Shown here piece after piece: positions 10,706-19,143 of a stretch of 64,000 nucleotides of DNA (positions are counted from its first letter, which is position 1; each line of letters starts with the position of its first letter). Both the position numbers and the translations under genes were made by a program. This stretch comes from Syntrophobacter fumaroxidans MPOB. GTDB taxonomy: Bacteria; Desulfobacterota; Syntrophobacteria; Syntrophobacterales; Syntrophobacteraceae. Location of the stretch: contig NC_008554.1 in assembly GCF_000014965.1 (NCBI RefSeq), positions 2,530,001 to 2,594,000 of the forward strand, given 5' to 3'. The notes below the pieces were generated by a model. That model worked only from the letters and a program-made list of their open reading frames with translations. It ran no database searches and was not told the DNA's origin.

Positions 10706-11545
10706 ATGGAATGCAGAATCACCGTCTTGTGCGAAAACACGGTGTCGGCCCCCGGACTGCTGGGCGAGCACGGTTTTGCCGCCTTTGTCGAAATTCCGGG
10801 CGACACCGTTCTGTTCGACACCGGGCAAGGTTACTCCCTGGTCCACAACGCTCTTAGGCTCAGGAAAAACCTGGCCGATGCTTCGCGGCTCGTGCTGAGC
10901 CACGGGCACTACGACCATACCGGAGGCATCCTCGCGCTCCTCGGCATGAGAGACGGCTGCGACATCGTCGCCCACCCGGATGTTTTCAGCGAGCGGTTCT
11001 GGGTCATGGAAACCGACGGTCGTGAAAAGGCGGTCTCCATCGGCATGCCCTGGCCGGAGACCTATCTTTCCACGCGCGGCGCCCGGTTCCGCCTCGAGCG
11101 GGCCTTCACCGAAATCGCGCCCAACGTCTTCATCACCGGGGAAGTCCCGCGCCGGACACTGTTCGAGCTCGGTTCCCCGAAATTCACCGTGCGCGCGCAA
11201 AAAGGCTTCGCCATGGATCCTTTGCTGGATGACCTTTCGCTGGTGCTGAAAACCTCGAAGGGCCTCGTGATCGTCCTGGGGTGCGCGCACGCGGGGGTGG
11301 TCAACATCATGCGGCACGCAGTGGAGAAGACCGGGGTATCGCGCATTCACGCAATCCTTGGCGGAACCCACCTCGGGCTTTCCCCCGCCCCCCAGTTCGA
11401 CCCGACCATTGAAGCGATCAAGAGCGCCGACATCGGTCTTCTGGCGGTCAGCCACTGCACGGGGCAGCAGCCCGTGGCGCGCCTCGCCTCGGAATTCGGC
11501 GAGCGGTTCGCCTTCGGCAACGTGGGGTTCGTCATCGAGGTGTGA
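10706..11545 (+). CDS. Metallo-beta-lactamase-fold protein, dihydropterin aminobenzene-phosphate synthase-like
   Basis: The 279-residue protein has the metallo-beta-lactamase metal motif LSHGHYDHTGG (about residues 69-79), later metal-site candidates LGCAHAGVVNI and GGTHLG, and a final VSHCTGQQ. The arrangement matches the family that includes the archaeal 7,8-dihydropterin-6-methyl-4-(ribofuranosyl)aminobenzene 5'-phosphate synthase. In bacteria most members have no known substrate. It is probably co-transcribed with the upstream CoA ligase. Confidence 0.8.
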   Translation: MECRITVLCENTVSAPGLLGEHGFAAFVEIPGDTVLFDTGQGYSLVHNALRLRKNLADASRLVLSHGHYDHTGGILALLGMRDGCDIVAHPDVFSERFWVMETDGREKAVSIGMPWPETYLSTRGARFRLERAFTEIAPNVFITGEVPRRTLFELGSPKFTVRAQKGFAMDPLLDDLSLVLKTSKGLVIVLGCAHAGVVNIMRHAVEKTGVSRIHAILGGTHLGLSPAPQFDPTIEAIKSADIGLLAVSHCTGQQPVARLASEFGERFAFGNVGFVIEV

Positions 11546-11559
11546 TACGATTTTACCTG

Positions 11560-11589
11560 GAAAACAGATTCGCGGGTGAGCCTGTTTTC
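11560..11589. repeat. Hairpin element E, copy 1
   Basis: GAAAACAG (11560-11567) pairs with CTGTTTTC (11582-11589), and the stem can extend inwards by a few bases with one mismatch and one G-U pair. The same element, with the same flanks (CCTGGAAA before, ATGC(T/C)TTG after), occurs at 32149-32178, where the stem is longer. It lies 15 bases after the metallo-beta-lactamase gene and could act as its terminator. Confidence 0.55.
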
Positions 11590-11623
11590 ATGCTTTGCGG
11601 GTGAAGATCAGCATCATGGAAAA

Positions 11624-11842
11624 TTGCGTTCAAGGTGGGTGCATTGGGCGGGCGGGCATAAAGCCCGCCCCTTGCTACGTCTGAATGGAATAACCGTCCG
11701 TAATGGCAGGGTTTATCCCCGCCCGCGTCACCTCCCGACTGCGTCTGACGGGCACATCGGTCCGAAGGGGCGAGGTTTATCCCCGCGCGCATCCGCCCCC
11801 CGACAGGCAGGTGTTGTGTCATCTCGAACGCACCTCTGCATG
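11624..11842 (-). repeat. Dispersed repeat family A, copy A1 (longest, reversed)
   Basis: This 219-base element is the reverse complement of the copies at 31161, 32210 and 33783. Shared blocks include GAGGTGCGTTC, GGGAGGTGACGCGGGCGGGG, GGACCGATGTGCC, and an end block CCCAATGCACCC...CTTGAACGCAA. It contains the hairpin GGGCGGGCATAAAGCCCGCC and has the GCGGGGATAAACC block twice, so it looks internally duplicated. No coding potential is evident. It fills most of the gap before the ISL3-TPR fusion gene. Confidence 0.75.
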
Positions 11843-11979
11843 AAAGGCAGTCGGCCAGGATGCGGTCGGCCCGAGGGTCGTGACACTCCAAAGCACGAAG
11901 CAGGTGTTTTCCTGCGCCGAAACCCGCATGAGACGCGCGGATTTCACCTGGAAGGAGTCGTACGGGGAATTGCAGTCAG

Positions 11980-13680
11980 ATGGAACTCAATGATTTTTAC
12001 GCTCATCTGCTGGGCCTGGCCCCTCCGTGGAAGGTGAAATCGGTCGTACCGAGAGAACGCGCCGATGAGGTGGATGTCTATCTCGACTACGAACGAACGG
12101 CCCTCTTTCCCTGTCCCGGGTGTGGCCTGGCGCGTCCCGCGTGTGATCGCTCCCCCGTCCAAACGTGGCGCCACCTGGACACCTGCGGAAGAACAACCCG
12201 CCTGCACGCCGAGCTTCCCGTCGTGGATTGTCCCGAACACGAACGACAGAGTCCGGGCCCTCCGTGGGGAGAAGCGGGGTTCCCCGTAACGTTCGCCTTC
12301 GAGCGCCTGATCGCCGGGCTGGCCGGAGATATCGGCGATATGAGAAAGACCGCGCGACTATTCGGTGTGGAGCCGGGTCGAGTGCGCCGGATTCTGCGGC
12401 GCGCTCGAATGGCGGCGGAGATCGCGGAGGCGGAGAAGACTCCGGCTGCACCGGCCGGCGACACGGGGGGCACGGAGGTCCCGCCTCCCGCGAGGCAGCC
12501 GAGGCAACTCCCCCTCTTCGCCCAAAACGACTTGAGCTTCATGAACCGGGGCATCCAGGCGTACCGGGCCATGGAGCTGGACAAGGCCGTCGATCTCTTC
12601 AGCAGTCACCGTCAAACCTACCCCAACGGGCACGATGCCGGCTCATGGTCGGCGGCGGCCAAATTCCTGCTCGACGGCATGCGCGGGGCGCCCCGGGAAC
12701 CGCGTCAACGCGCGCGGGCTCTGTGCGGCCTCTGGGATGCGCTCGAGGACCGCATGGAATCCGAACGCGCGGGACGGTCCGTCCTGGCGGCGGAGGTCAA
12801 ACGGGCCTTCTTTTGGCGCGTGATCGAGGAGCTCGACGGGCATCGCCCGCCGGGCGCCGCGGCGTCACCGCCATCCGCCCCGCCGCCGTGTACCGGGACC
12901 GAGGATAAGTCTCCCGGAGGGGATGTCCCGTCCATGACCGAAGATTCCTCATCGGGCGCGGGAGGCGCACCACCGGAACCCGCGCGTCCTGCCCGAATGG
13001 GTTCCCCCGTAGCTGCGCCGGATGTGAGCCCGGCTCGCGCCCGCCCCCTTGCGTCCGGTGCCGCCGGTGCGTCGCTCGTTCTCCCGGGAGGCATTCCCGT
13101 CGGATACGTCCTTCTGCACGCGGGACGCTACGACGAGGCGATTCGCAGCCTCCAGAACTCCATCCCCGAAATGCCCCGCAATGCCGCCGTATACGGCTAC
13201 CTCGGCGATGCGTACAGGCTTCGAGGCGATCGGAAAACCGCCCGGCAGTGCTACCTGGAAGCCTGCCTCATCGACCCCGCGGAGATCGACTGGCGTCACC
13301 TGCAGGACGAAGACCTCAAAGAGCTCAAGCGGGAGCTCTCGTTCGATTACGGATCGGACCAGGAACTCGCGGCGGCGTGGCTGCCGAGTCACGCGCGCCT
13401 GGAGGGAATCTTCGAGCCCAAAGTGGTCCGCGTCAACGACGGTCTCAAGGAGATGGCGGACGATTACCTCGAAATGGAAAAGGCCTGGGCCGGGGAAAAG
13501 AATCCCCGCCTCGCGGCAAAGCTCTTCTTTCGAGGCATGATCCTTTGCGAAAACGAGGATAACCTCAGGTTCGTCAAGAAAATCGACCTGATCCAGGTGC
13601 GCCGGGTGATGAAAGAGGCCAACCCGGTCCTTTTCGGCGACTTCATGGAAACGATCGCCGGCAAAAAGCGCTCGCGCTGA
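11980..13680 (+). CDS. ISL3-transposase-type zinc finger/HTH fused to TPR-like repeats
   Basis: The 566-residue protein has an N-terminal region (1 to about 145) that reads like the front of an ISL3-family transposase: LLGLAPPWKV, LDYERTALFPCPGC, TWRHLD, then VDCPEH and a helix-turn-helix ending FGVEPGRVRRILRRAR. Cys45, Cys48, Cys55, Cys84 and His87 could bind zinc. The DDE catalytic domain is absent. Instead there is a helical segment (186-300), a long Pro/Ala/Ser-rich linker (about 285-365), TPR-like repeats (about 370-435, e.g. HAGRYDEAIRSLQNSIP) and a charged helical tail. I infer a domesticated DNA-binding protein with a protein-interaction half; its target and function are unknown. No strong ribosome binding site precedes the ATG. 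Confidence 0.75.
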   Translation: MELNDFYAHLLGLAPPWKVKSVVPRERADEVDVYLDYERTALFPCPGCGLARPACDRSPVQTWRHLDTCGRTTRLHAELPVVDCPEHERQSPGPPWGEAGFPVTFAFERLIAGLAGDIGDMRKTARLFGVEPGRVRRILRRARMAAEIAEAEKTPAAPAGDTGGTEVPPPARQPRQLPLFAQNDLSFMNRGIQAYRAMELDKAVDLFSSHRQTYPNGHDAGSWSAAAKFLLDGMRGAPREPRQRARALCGLWDALEDRMESERAGRSVLAAEVKRAFFWRVIEELDGHRPPGAAASPPSAPPPCTGTEDKSPGGDVPSMTEDSSSGAGGAPPEPARPARMGSPVAAPDVSPARARPLASGAAGASLVLPGGIPVGYVLLHAGRYDEAIRSLQNSIPEMPRNAAVYGYLGDAYRLRGDRKTARQCYLEACLIDPAEIDWRHLQDEDLKELKRELSFDYGSDQELAAAWLPSHARLEGIFEPKVVRVNDGLKEMADDYLEMEKAWAGEKNPRLAAKLFFRGMILCENEDNLRFVKKIDLIQVRRVMKEANPVLFGDFMETIAGKKRSR

Positions 13681-13788
13681 GGGAGAAAAGGCTGTCACGC
13701 GTCGTGGGGGAAAGCGGATCGAAACAGGGGCATTGTGATCATCCGCCCCACCTCGGGCAGAGTCGCTCCCCGCGCGGGAGCCTCATGG

Positions 13789-13990
13789 CACCTTTTACCC
13801 CCGTCCGGCCCGCAGCGGCTCACCCGACCCGCATCATCGCATCCTGAGCCGGACTTCTCGGCGGATGCTCACCCGACCCTCCTCACCGGATCCCAAGATC
13901 GGGCCACTGGAGGGCCAGTTCGGTGAGGGTTCGCACCCCGAAGCCCGTGCCGCCCCTCGGGGTGGTCCCCAGGGCCTTGTCGGTCCATGC
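13789..13990. repeat. 202-bp direct duplication, copy 1, with a detached copy of the pepA 3' end
   Basis: This segment matches 14798-14999 with about a dozen substitutions and no clear gap. In copy 2 the segment covers the last 36 codons of pepA plus 94 bases downstream. Here the corresponding pepA piece (13883-13990, minus strand) has lost the rest of the gene, so it is a gene-end remnant. The two copies bracket the four-helix-bundle gene. Confidence 0.9.
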
Positions 13991-14145
13991 AGGCTTTGCA
14001 TCTCCCGAACCCGATCGATCGCTTTCCAGCAACATTTCAACGGCTGCTCTCTCCGGAACCGCGACAACAATTTACCGGAAGACACTCACCTTGCCATGAT
14101 ACCGTGATAAGAAACCTGAACGACAGCAATGCGAGGCGAAATACC

Positions 14146-14727
14146 ATGACCCACGAGGAGAATTCCTCTCAGCTCATTCCGCCTCACGGCGGGTACCGGG
14201 ACTTGAAGTCCTACCGAATGGCGGAAATTGTCCATGACGCCACGGTTGAGTTCTGCACCCGGTTTATCGACCGCCGTTCTCGCACACTGGACCAGATGGT
14301 GCAGGCGGCGCGCAGCGGTAAACAAAACATCGCCGAGGGAAGTGTGGCATCGGGCACATCCAAGAAAATCGAGATCAAGTTAGTGGGTATTGCGCGAGCA
14401 AGCCTGGAAGAACTGCTGTTGGATTATCAGGACTACCTCCGCCAGCACGCGCTACCCTTGTGGGGCAAGGACGATCCGCGAGCAACGCAGATCCGATCGC
14501 TCTGCTACAGGAAAGATAGGTCCTATTCGACCTATAGGCCCTATATCGCCTCTCCAGCCTTTCCTGAAACCGCCGCAAACGTTGTGATCTGCCTGATTCA
14601 CCAGACAAATTACCTCCTGGACCGGCAATTGCGCGTCCTGGAGCGCAGCTTCCTGCTTGAGGGCGGTTTCACCGAGCGGATGTATCACGCCCGCCGGCAA
14701 ACGCGTGAAAAGGGCAAAAACGAATGA
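14146..14727 (+). CDS. Four-helix-bundle protein (23S rRNA intervening-sequence protein superfamily, suffix type)
   Basis: The 193-residue protein contains the helical bundle pattern of the S23/intervening-sequence family: LKSYRMAEIVHDATVEFC, QMVQAARSGKQNIAEGS, and KKIEIKLVGIARASLEELLL. It has a longer C-terminal helix region (about 145-190) ending in basic residues. Family members occur in 23S rRNA insertions, beside diversity-generating reverse transcriptases, and as orphan genes; their molecular role is poorly known. I chose the ATG at 14146 because GAGG lies nine bases upstream. The open frame begins inside duplication copy 1, which would be an unlikely true start. It sits alone between two copies of a 202-bp repeat. 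Confidence 0.8.
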   Translation: MTHEENSSQLIPPHGGYRDLKSYRMAEIVHDATVEFCTRFIDRRSRTLDQMVQAARSGKQNIAEGSVASGTSKKIEIKLVGIARASLEELLLDYQDYLRQHALPLWGKDDPRATQIRSLCYRKDRSYSTYRPYIASPAFPETAANVVICLIHQTNYLLDRQLRVLERSFLLEGGFTERMYHARRQTREKGKNE

Positions 14728-14797
14728 ATTGTCGGCCTGAGGCAATGAGGATCGGCTTCAAAGGCCCTCCAAAAACAGTAATGCTTCTCAAAAGCAC

Positions 14798-14999
14798 CAC
14801 CTTTTACCCCCGCCCGGCCCGCAGCGGCTCACCCGACCCGTATCATCGCATCCTGAGCCGGACTTCTGGGAGTATACTCACCCGACCCTCCTCATCGGAT
14901 CCCGAGATCGGGCCACTGGAGGGCCAGTTCGGTGAGGGTTCGCACGCCGAAGCCCGTGCCGCCCCGCGGGGTGGTCCCCAGGTCCTTGTCGGTCCAGGC
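14798..14999. repeat. 202-bp direct duplication, copy 2, overlapping the live pepA 3' end
   Basis: This is the partner of 13789-13990. Bases 14892-14999 are the end of the intact pepA, and 14798-14891 is its downstream region. The sequence immediately left of this copy differs from that left of copy 1, so the duplication edges are sharp. Confidence 0.9.
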
Positions 15000-16409
15000 G
15001 GTCCCGGCGATGTCCAGGTGTGCCCAGGGCGTCGTGTCGGGCACAAACTGCTTCAGGAACATGCCTCCGACGATGCTCCCGGCCGTGCGGTCCCCGACGT
15101 TCTTGAAATCGGCCACGTCGCTCTTGAGGTAATCGAAGTAGAGGTCGTAGAGCGGGAGGGGCCACAGCCGTTCGCCGACCTGGGCGCCGATATCGACCAC
15201 GGCCTCGGCCAGGATGTCCCGGTTGGCCATGACCGCGGCCACCCGCTGACCGAGAGCGATGATGACGGCAGCCGTGAGGGTGGCGATGTCGAAAACGGCA
15301 GCGGGTTTGTACCGCATCGCGTAGGTCAGCGCGTCACAGAGCACCATCCTGCCTTCCGCGTCGGTGCTGATCACCTCGACGGTCAGACCCGACATGGTCC
15401 GGATCACGTCCCCGGGCTTGTAAGCGTTCCCCCCCGGCATGTTCTCCGTGCACGGCATGATCCCCACCACATGCCGGTCTGATCCCAGACGGCCAAGGGT
15501 TTCGAAGGCCCCAAGGACGGCGGCCGCCCCGGCCATGTCCTGCTTCATCTCTTCCAGGTGGTCCCGCGGCTTGAGCGAGATCCCGCCGGTGTCGAAAGTG
15601 ATCCCCTTGCCGACGAAAACAATGGGCGACTCCCGCCGGTCCGCTTCGGGAAAGCGTTCCAGCACGATCATGCACGCCGGTTGACGGCTGCCCCGCGCGA
15701 CGGCGGCGAAGCCCCCCATTCCCATGGACTCCGCCTTTTCCAGGCCGATGACCTCGATCCGGCAGCCGTCCCGGTCGGCCAAGCGCCGCGCGCAGTCGGC
15801 CAGGAAGGCCGGAGTCGCCCGGTTGGCGGGCGAGGACACGAGGTCTCTCGCCAGGATAATCCCGGCCGCGGCGGCAGCAGCCGCACCGGGCAAGGCACGC
15901 AACTCCGGCGTGGTTTCGTACTCGTTCAGGACCACCAGGCGTGAGGGAGCCGCGCTCGGCGCGATGTCCCTGGTCTTGAGCTCCTCGTAGCGGTGCAGAC
16001 CGGTCAGCCCCCCGATGAGCGCCTCCTTGAGCGCCGAATCCACCATCAGGGGGAGGCCGTAAAAGGAACGCAGGCAAAAGGCCGGGCGGGCGAGGCGCAG
16101 CTCGCGGCACCGGTTCAACGCGGCGGCCGCGCTGCCCTGGAGCCGCTCCATGTCGAATTTCTCCCTGGTCCCCAGCCCGGCCATGACGACCCGGGGGATA
16201 TTCGCTTCGGGCGGACCGTAGCACACCGCGACTTCCTGGTATTTCCCCTGAAAATCGCGGAGCACCGGCGAGGCCGACAGCCACTGCCCGTGCTGATCGA
16301 GCCAGCGCTTGAATCCGGGCAGGGGTTCTGTTGCTTCCTCGAGACCGAAAAAAATGAGCGCGTCCGCCCTCCATTCGGAAGCCGGACCGATCTGCCAATC
16401 GATTTCCAT
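14892..16409 (-). CDS. pepA: Leucyl aminopeptidase, M17 family
   Basis: The 505-residue cytosolic enzyme removes N-terminal residues from peptides with two metal ions. Key motifs are VGKGITFDTGGISLKP (metal and catalytic lysine region), MKQDMAGAAAVLGAFETL and STDAEGRMVLCDALTYA. GAGGAG lies about seven bases before the ATG. The last 36 codons are present in a second copy about 1 kb downstream as part of a direct duplication, but this gene appears intact. Confidence 0.95.
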   Translation of the reverse strand: MEIDWQIGPASEWRADALIFFGLEEATEPLPGFKRWLDQHGQWLSASPVLRDFQGKYQEVAVCYGPPEANIPRVVMAGLGTREKFDMERLQGSAAAALNRCRELRLARPAFCLRSFYGLPLMVDSALKEALIGGLTGLHRYEELKTRDIAPSAAPSRLVVLNEYETTPELRALPGAAAAAAAGIILARDLVSSPANRATPAFLADCARRLADRDGCRIEVIGLEKAESMGMGGFAAVARGSRQPACMIVLERFPEADRRESPIVFVGKGITFDTGGISLKPRDHLEEMKQDMAGAAAVLGAFETLGRLGSDRHVVGIMPCTENMPGGNAYKPGDVIRTMSGLTVEVISTDAEGRMVLCDALTYAMRYKPAAVFDIATLTAAVIIALGQRVAAVMANRDILAEAVVDIGAQVGERLWPLPLYDLYFDYLKSDVADFKNVGDRTAGSIVGGMFLKQFVPDTTPWAHLDIAGTAWTDKDLGTTPRGGTGFGVRTLTELALQWPDLGIR

Positions 16410-16649
16410 CCATTTCTCCTCGGTGACTCGGGTTTCCGGGGCAGCCGACGCCCGGCTGCAAACGCGCAGCCGCCGTGCCGGACATCGGCGAAAAACGACA
16501 TCACGCCGTGCATCCGAAAGATTCGTCCCTGCCGACGTCGCGTTCGGCCCCCGCCGTCACGCGACCCGGCGATACGGCGCACTTGAGTCCACCCCGGAAA
16601 AACGGCATCGCCGGGAAAAACGTGCCGTGATCCAGGGGACCGGCAATCG

Positions 16650-17516
16650 TTACCCGGGGCCGTGCCCCTCCGCGGGCCCGGGGCTTTCCAGGGGGACGAT
16701 TTCCATCGCCCCCGTTTCACCGTCAAAATAGAGCAGCCGGCCTGCGTAGGCGGGTTGCCTGCCCGCAAGAATGCGGATGGCTTCCAAAGCCTGGAGGCCC
16801 GCGATCACCGCGGGAGTGGGGCCAAGCACTCCCATCCGCTCCTCCGACGGGTCCTTTACCGTGCGCGATCCGTATATGCTGGAGAGTCGCAGCGGCGAAT
16901 CCGGCAGGAACGTGCAAACCTGCCCCCACCACCCCGCGGCCGCCCCGTGCACGAAAGGAATTCCCAGTCGGCGGGCCGCATCGGCCAGGATGAACCGCGC
17001 GGGCAGATCATCCAGCGCATCGAGCACGACGTCCGCACCCTCGATGAACTCTTCCGCGTTGCCCGCATCCACGGCCTGGGGGTAGACCCTTACATCCACG
17101 AACGGATTGACGCACCGTATTCTTTCCTCGGCCACATGAACCTTCGGCCGCGACATGTGCCCGGTATCGCAAAACAGCTGCCGGTTGAGGTTCGTCGGGA
17201 AAAAAATGTCCTTGTCCGCAATCCCGATCGACCCGATCCCGGCCCTCGCCGCCAGGTTGACCAGGTGCCCTCCGAGTCCCCCGCAGCCGCAGATGAAAAC
17301 CGTGCTCTCGCAAAGCTTCAGCTGCTCGTCGAGGCTCAGCGCGGAGAAGTTCTTCAGATAGCGCAACGGGGTGATGCCGTATCGAATCGCCTCCGCCACG
17401 GCTTGGCGCGGAATCCGCCCTTTCTCCGAAGCCCATTCGAGCAGGGAGCGGTCATCGATCACCAACCTCGATTCGCCCTCGTATTCCACGGGAAATGAGA
17501 TGTATTTCAATTCCAT
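16650..17516 (-). CDS. ThiF/MoeB/HesA-family adenylyltransferase
   Basis: The 288-residue protein has the E1-like nucleotide-binding motif FICGCGGLGGHLVNLAARAG, the DxN/R region DKDIFFPTNLNRQLF, the aspartate in VLDALDDLPARF, and a late GVLGPTPAVIAGLQALEAIR helix. ThiF-like enzymes adenylate the C-terminal glycine of a sulfur-carrier protein. The two CxxC zinc motifs of MoeB/ThiF are not seen, and no carrier gene (ThiS/MoaD) is adjacent. About 70 N-terminal residues precede the nucleotide-binding motif, which is more like HesA-type proteins. The exact substrate is open. Confidence 0.85.
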   Translation of the reverse strand: MELKYISFPVEYEGESRLVIDDRSLLEWASEKGRIPRQAVAEAIRYGITPLRYLKNFSALSLDEQLKLCESTVFICGCGGLGGHLVNLAARAGIGSIGIADKDIFFPTNLNRQLFCDTGHMSRPKVHVAEERIRCVNPFVDVRVYPQAVDAGNAEEFIEGADVVLDALDDLPARFILADAARRLGIPFVHGAAAGWWGQVCTFLPDSPLRLSSIYGSRTVKDPSEERMGVLGPTPAVIAGLQALEAIRILAGRQPAYAGRLLYFDGETGAMEIVPLESPGPAEGHGPG

Positions 17517-18060
17517 GGACGTCCCCAGGAACCTCCGGCCCGGAACGCGCCTTGTTCATGGCATGCCGGGGCCGTCGCTTGCCCGAGTGAGCCGGAATCC
17601 GCGAAGCCCCGATACCGATCTGCCCTGAAGATACCGCCTTTCACGCTTCGCGGGCGATGCGGGCATCATGAGGAACCGCGTTCGGAACGAGACTCCCGGA
17701 ATGTGACGGAAGTGCGGGTCAACAATCCCCTCATCCCCCCCGGAGTCGGCCCCGTTCCCTTCAATTCGGCGCTCGAGCAGCAAAAACATACACAAGTCCC
17801 GGCTCGGCCGCAACGGAAATGCTTGACGGAAACAGTCCGCCACGGACGGCTCCCCGTGACCGGATTTCCGGCCGGGCCACGCGGCGCAAATGCCCGGTGG
17901 AAGCGGTGCGCCGCGGCATCCGATCGCCTGTCGGAAAAAGTGCAAACGCCCCGGAAATACTCGTTGACAAAGAAAAGGTCCCTCATTAGCCTAATCGATC
18001 ACCTCAAGTTGACAATGCGGATGTTGCTGTTGGATTCTTCAGAGAAAAAAGGAAACGATC
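17517..18060. other. Intergenic region between divergent thiF-like gene and serC
   Basis: Apart from the serC promoter at its right end, this 544-base region shows no convincing gene. Reading frames here are Pro/Arg-rich shadows without ribosome binding sites. Confidence 0.4.
17964..17992 (+). promoter_or_regulatory. Likely sigma-70 promoter of serC
   Basis: A perfect -35 TTGACA (17964-17969) is followed after 17 bases by TAGCCT (17987-17992), a weak -10. It lies about 70 bases before the serC ATG, which has AAGGA as ribosome binding site. Confidence 0.5.
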
Positions 18061-19143
18061 ATGGCGAAACGCATCTATAACTTCAACGCCGGTCCCGCCG
18101 TCCTGCCGCTACCCGTGCTCGAGGAAATGCAGCGCGAAATGTTGGATTTTCACGGCTCCGGCATGTCGATCCTGGAAGTCAGCCATCGTTCGAAATGGTT
18201 TGAAGACGTACTCGATGAAGCCATCGTTCGGATCAAGCGGCTTCTCAAGCTGGACGATACGTATCAGGTGCTTTTCCTGCAGGGCGGGGCCAGCTTGCAG
18301 TTCTGCATGGTCCCGATGAACTTGGCGCTGCCCGGGAAGCCGGTCTCCTATGTCGAGACCGATATGTGGTCCACCAAGGCCATCCAGGAAGCGCGTATCC
18401 AGGGCAAGGAAGTCGAGGTCGCCGCCAGCTCAGGAGACCGCGAGTTCACCTACATACCCGGGCAGGTGAAGGTCCGTCCCGATTCGGCCTACCTGCACAT
18501 CACGTCCAACAACACCATCCGGGGGACGCAGTGGCACTCATTCCCCGATACCGGGAACATCCCGCTGGTGAGCGATATGTCCTCGGACATCTTCAGCCGG
18601 GTGTTCGATCCGAAGCCTTTCGGGCTCATCTACGCCGGAGCGCAGAAGAACGCCGGCCCGGCGGGCGTCACCCTCGTGATCGTGCGCGAGGACATGCTGA
18701 AGCGGGTTCCCAAAGAACTGCCGACCATGTTGAAGTACACCACGTTTTCGGAAAAGAAGTCCATGTTCAACACCCCGCCCTGCTTTGCCATTTACACGGT
18801 CAGCCTGGTGACGAAATGGCTCGAGGAGACCGTCGGGGGCATCGCCAGGATGGAAGAGCAAAATCGCCGGAAAGGCGAGACCCTCTACCGCTATCTCGAC
18901 AGCCAGGACTATTACAGGGGGACGGCGGAACCCGATTCCCGGTCGCTGATGAACGTAACGTTCCGGCTGCCGGACGCCGCCCTGGACAAGTTCGTGAAGG
19001 AAGCCACCGCCGCGGGACTCGGCGGGCTGAAAGGGCACCGTTCGGTGGGAGGTTGCCGGGCGTCCCTGTACAATGCCACGCCCCTGGAAGGCGTGGAGGC
19101 GCTCGTGGACTTCATGAAGGAATTCGTGCGAAAGAACGGATAG
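18061..19143 (+). CDS. serC: Phosphoserine aminotransferase
   Basis: The 360-residue PLP enzyme converts 3-phosphohydroxypyruvate and glutamate to phosphoserine in serine synthesis and also serves in PLP synthesis. It starts with YNFNAGPAVLPLPVLE, has FLQGGASLQF, and carries the PLP lysine in YAGAQKNAGPAGVT. The C-terminal GLKGHRSVGGCRASLYNA is typical. It is a single gene with its own promoter and its length is normal for the family. Confidence 0.97.
   Translation: MAKRIYNFNAGPAVLPLPVLEEMQREMLDFHGSGMSILEVSHRSKWFEDVLDEAIVRIKRLLKLDDTYQVLFLQGGASLQFCMVPMNLALPGKPVSYVETDMWSTKAIQEARIQGKEVEVAASSGDREFTYIPGQVKVRPDSAYLHITSNNTIRGTQWHSFPDTGNIPLVSDMSSDIFSRVFDPKPFGLIYAGAQKNAGPAGVTLVIVREDMLKRVPKELPTMLKYTTFSEKKSMFNTPPCFAIYTVSLVTKWLEETVGGIARMEEQNRRKGETLYRYLDSQDYYRGTAEPDSRSLMNVTFRLPDAALDKFVKEATAAGLGGLKGHRSVGGCRASLYNATPLEGVEALVDFMKEFVRKNG

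Noticed and set aside
9524-11455. 643-codon minus-strand frame opposite the CoA ligase and metallo-beta-lactamase genes
   Set aside because: Spans two well-supported genes on the other strand and shows no domain.
13987-14727. Diversity-generating retroelement because of the four-helix-bundle gene
   Set aside because: No reverse transcriptase or template/variable repeat pair with A-specific changes nearby; the RT is 23 kb away and of another type.
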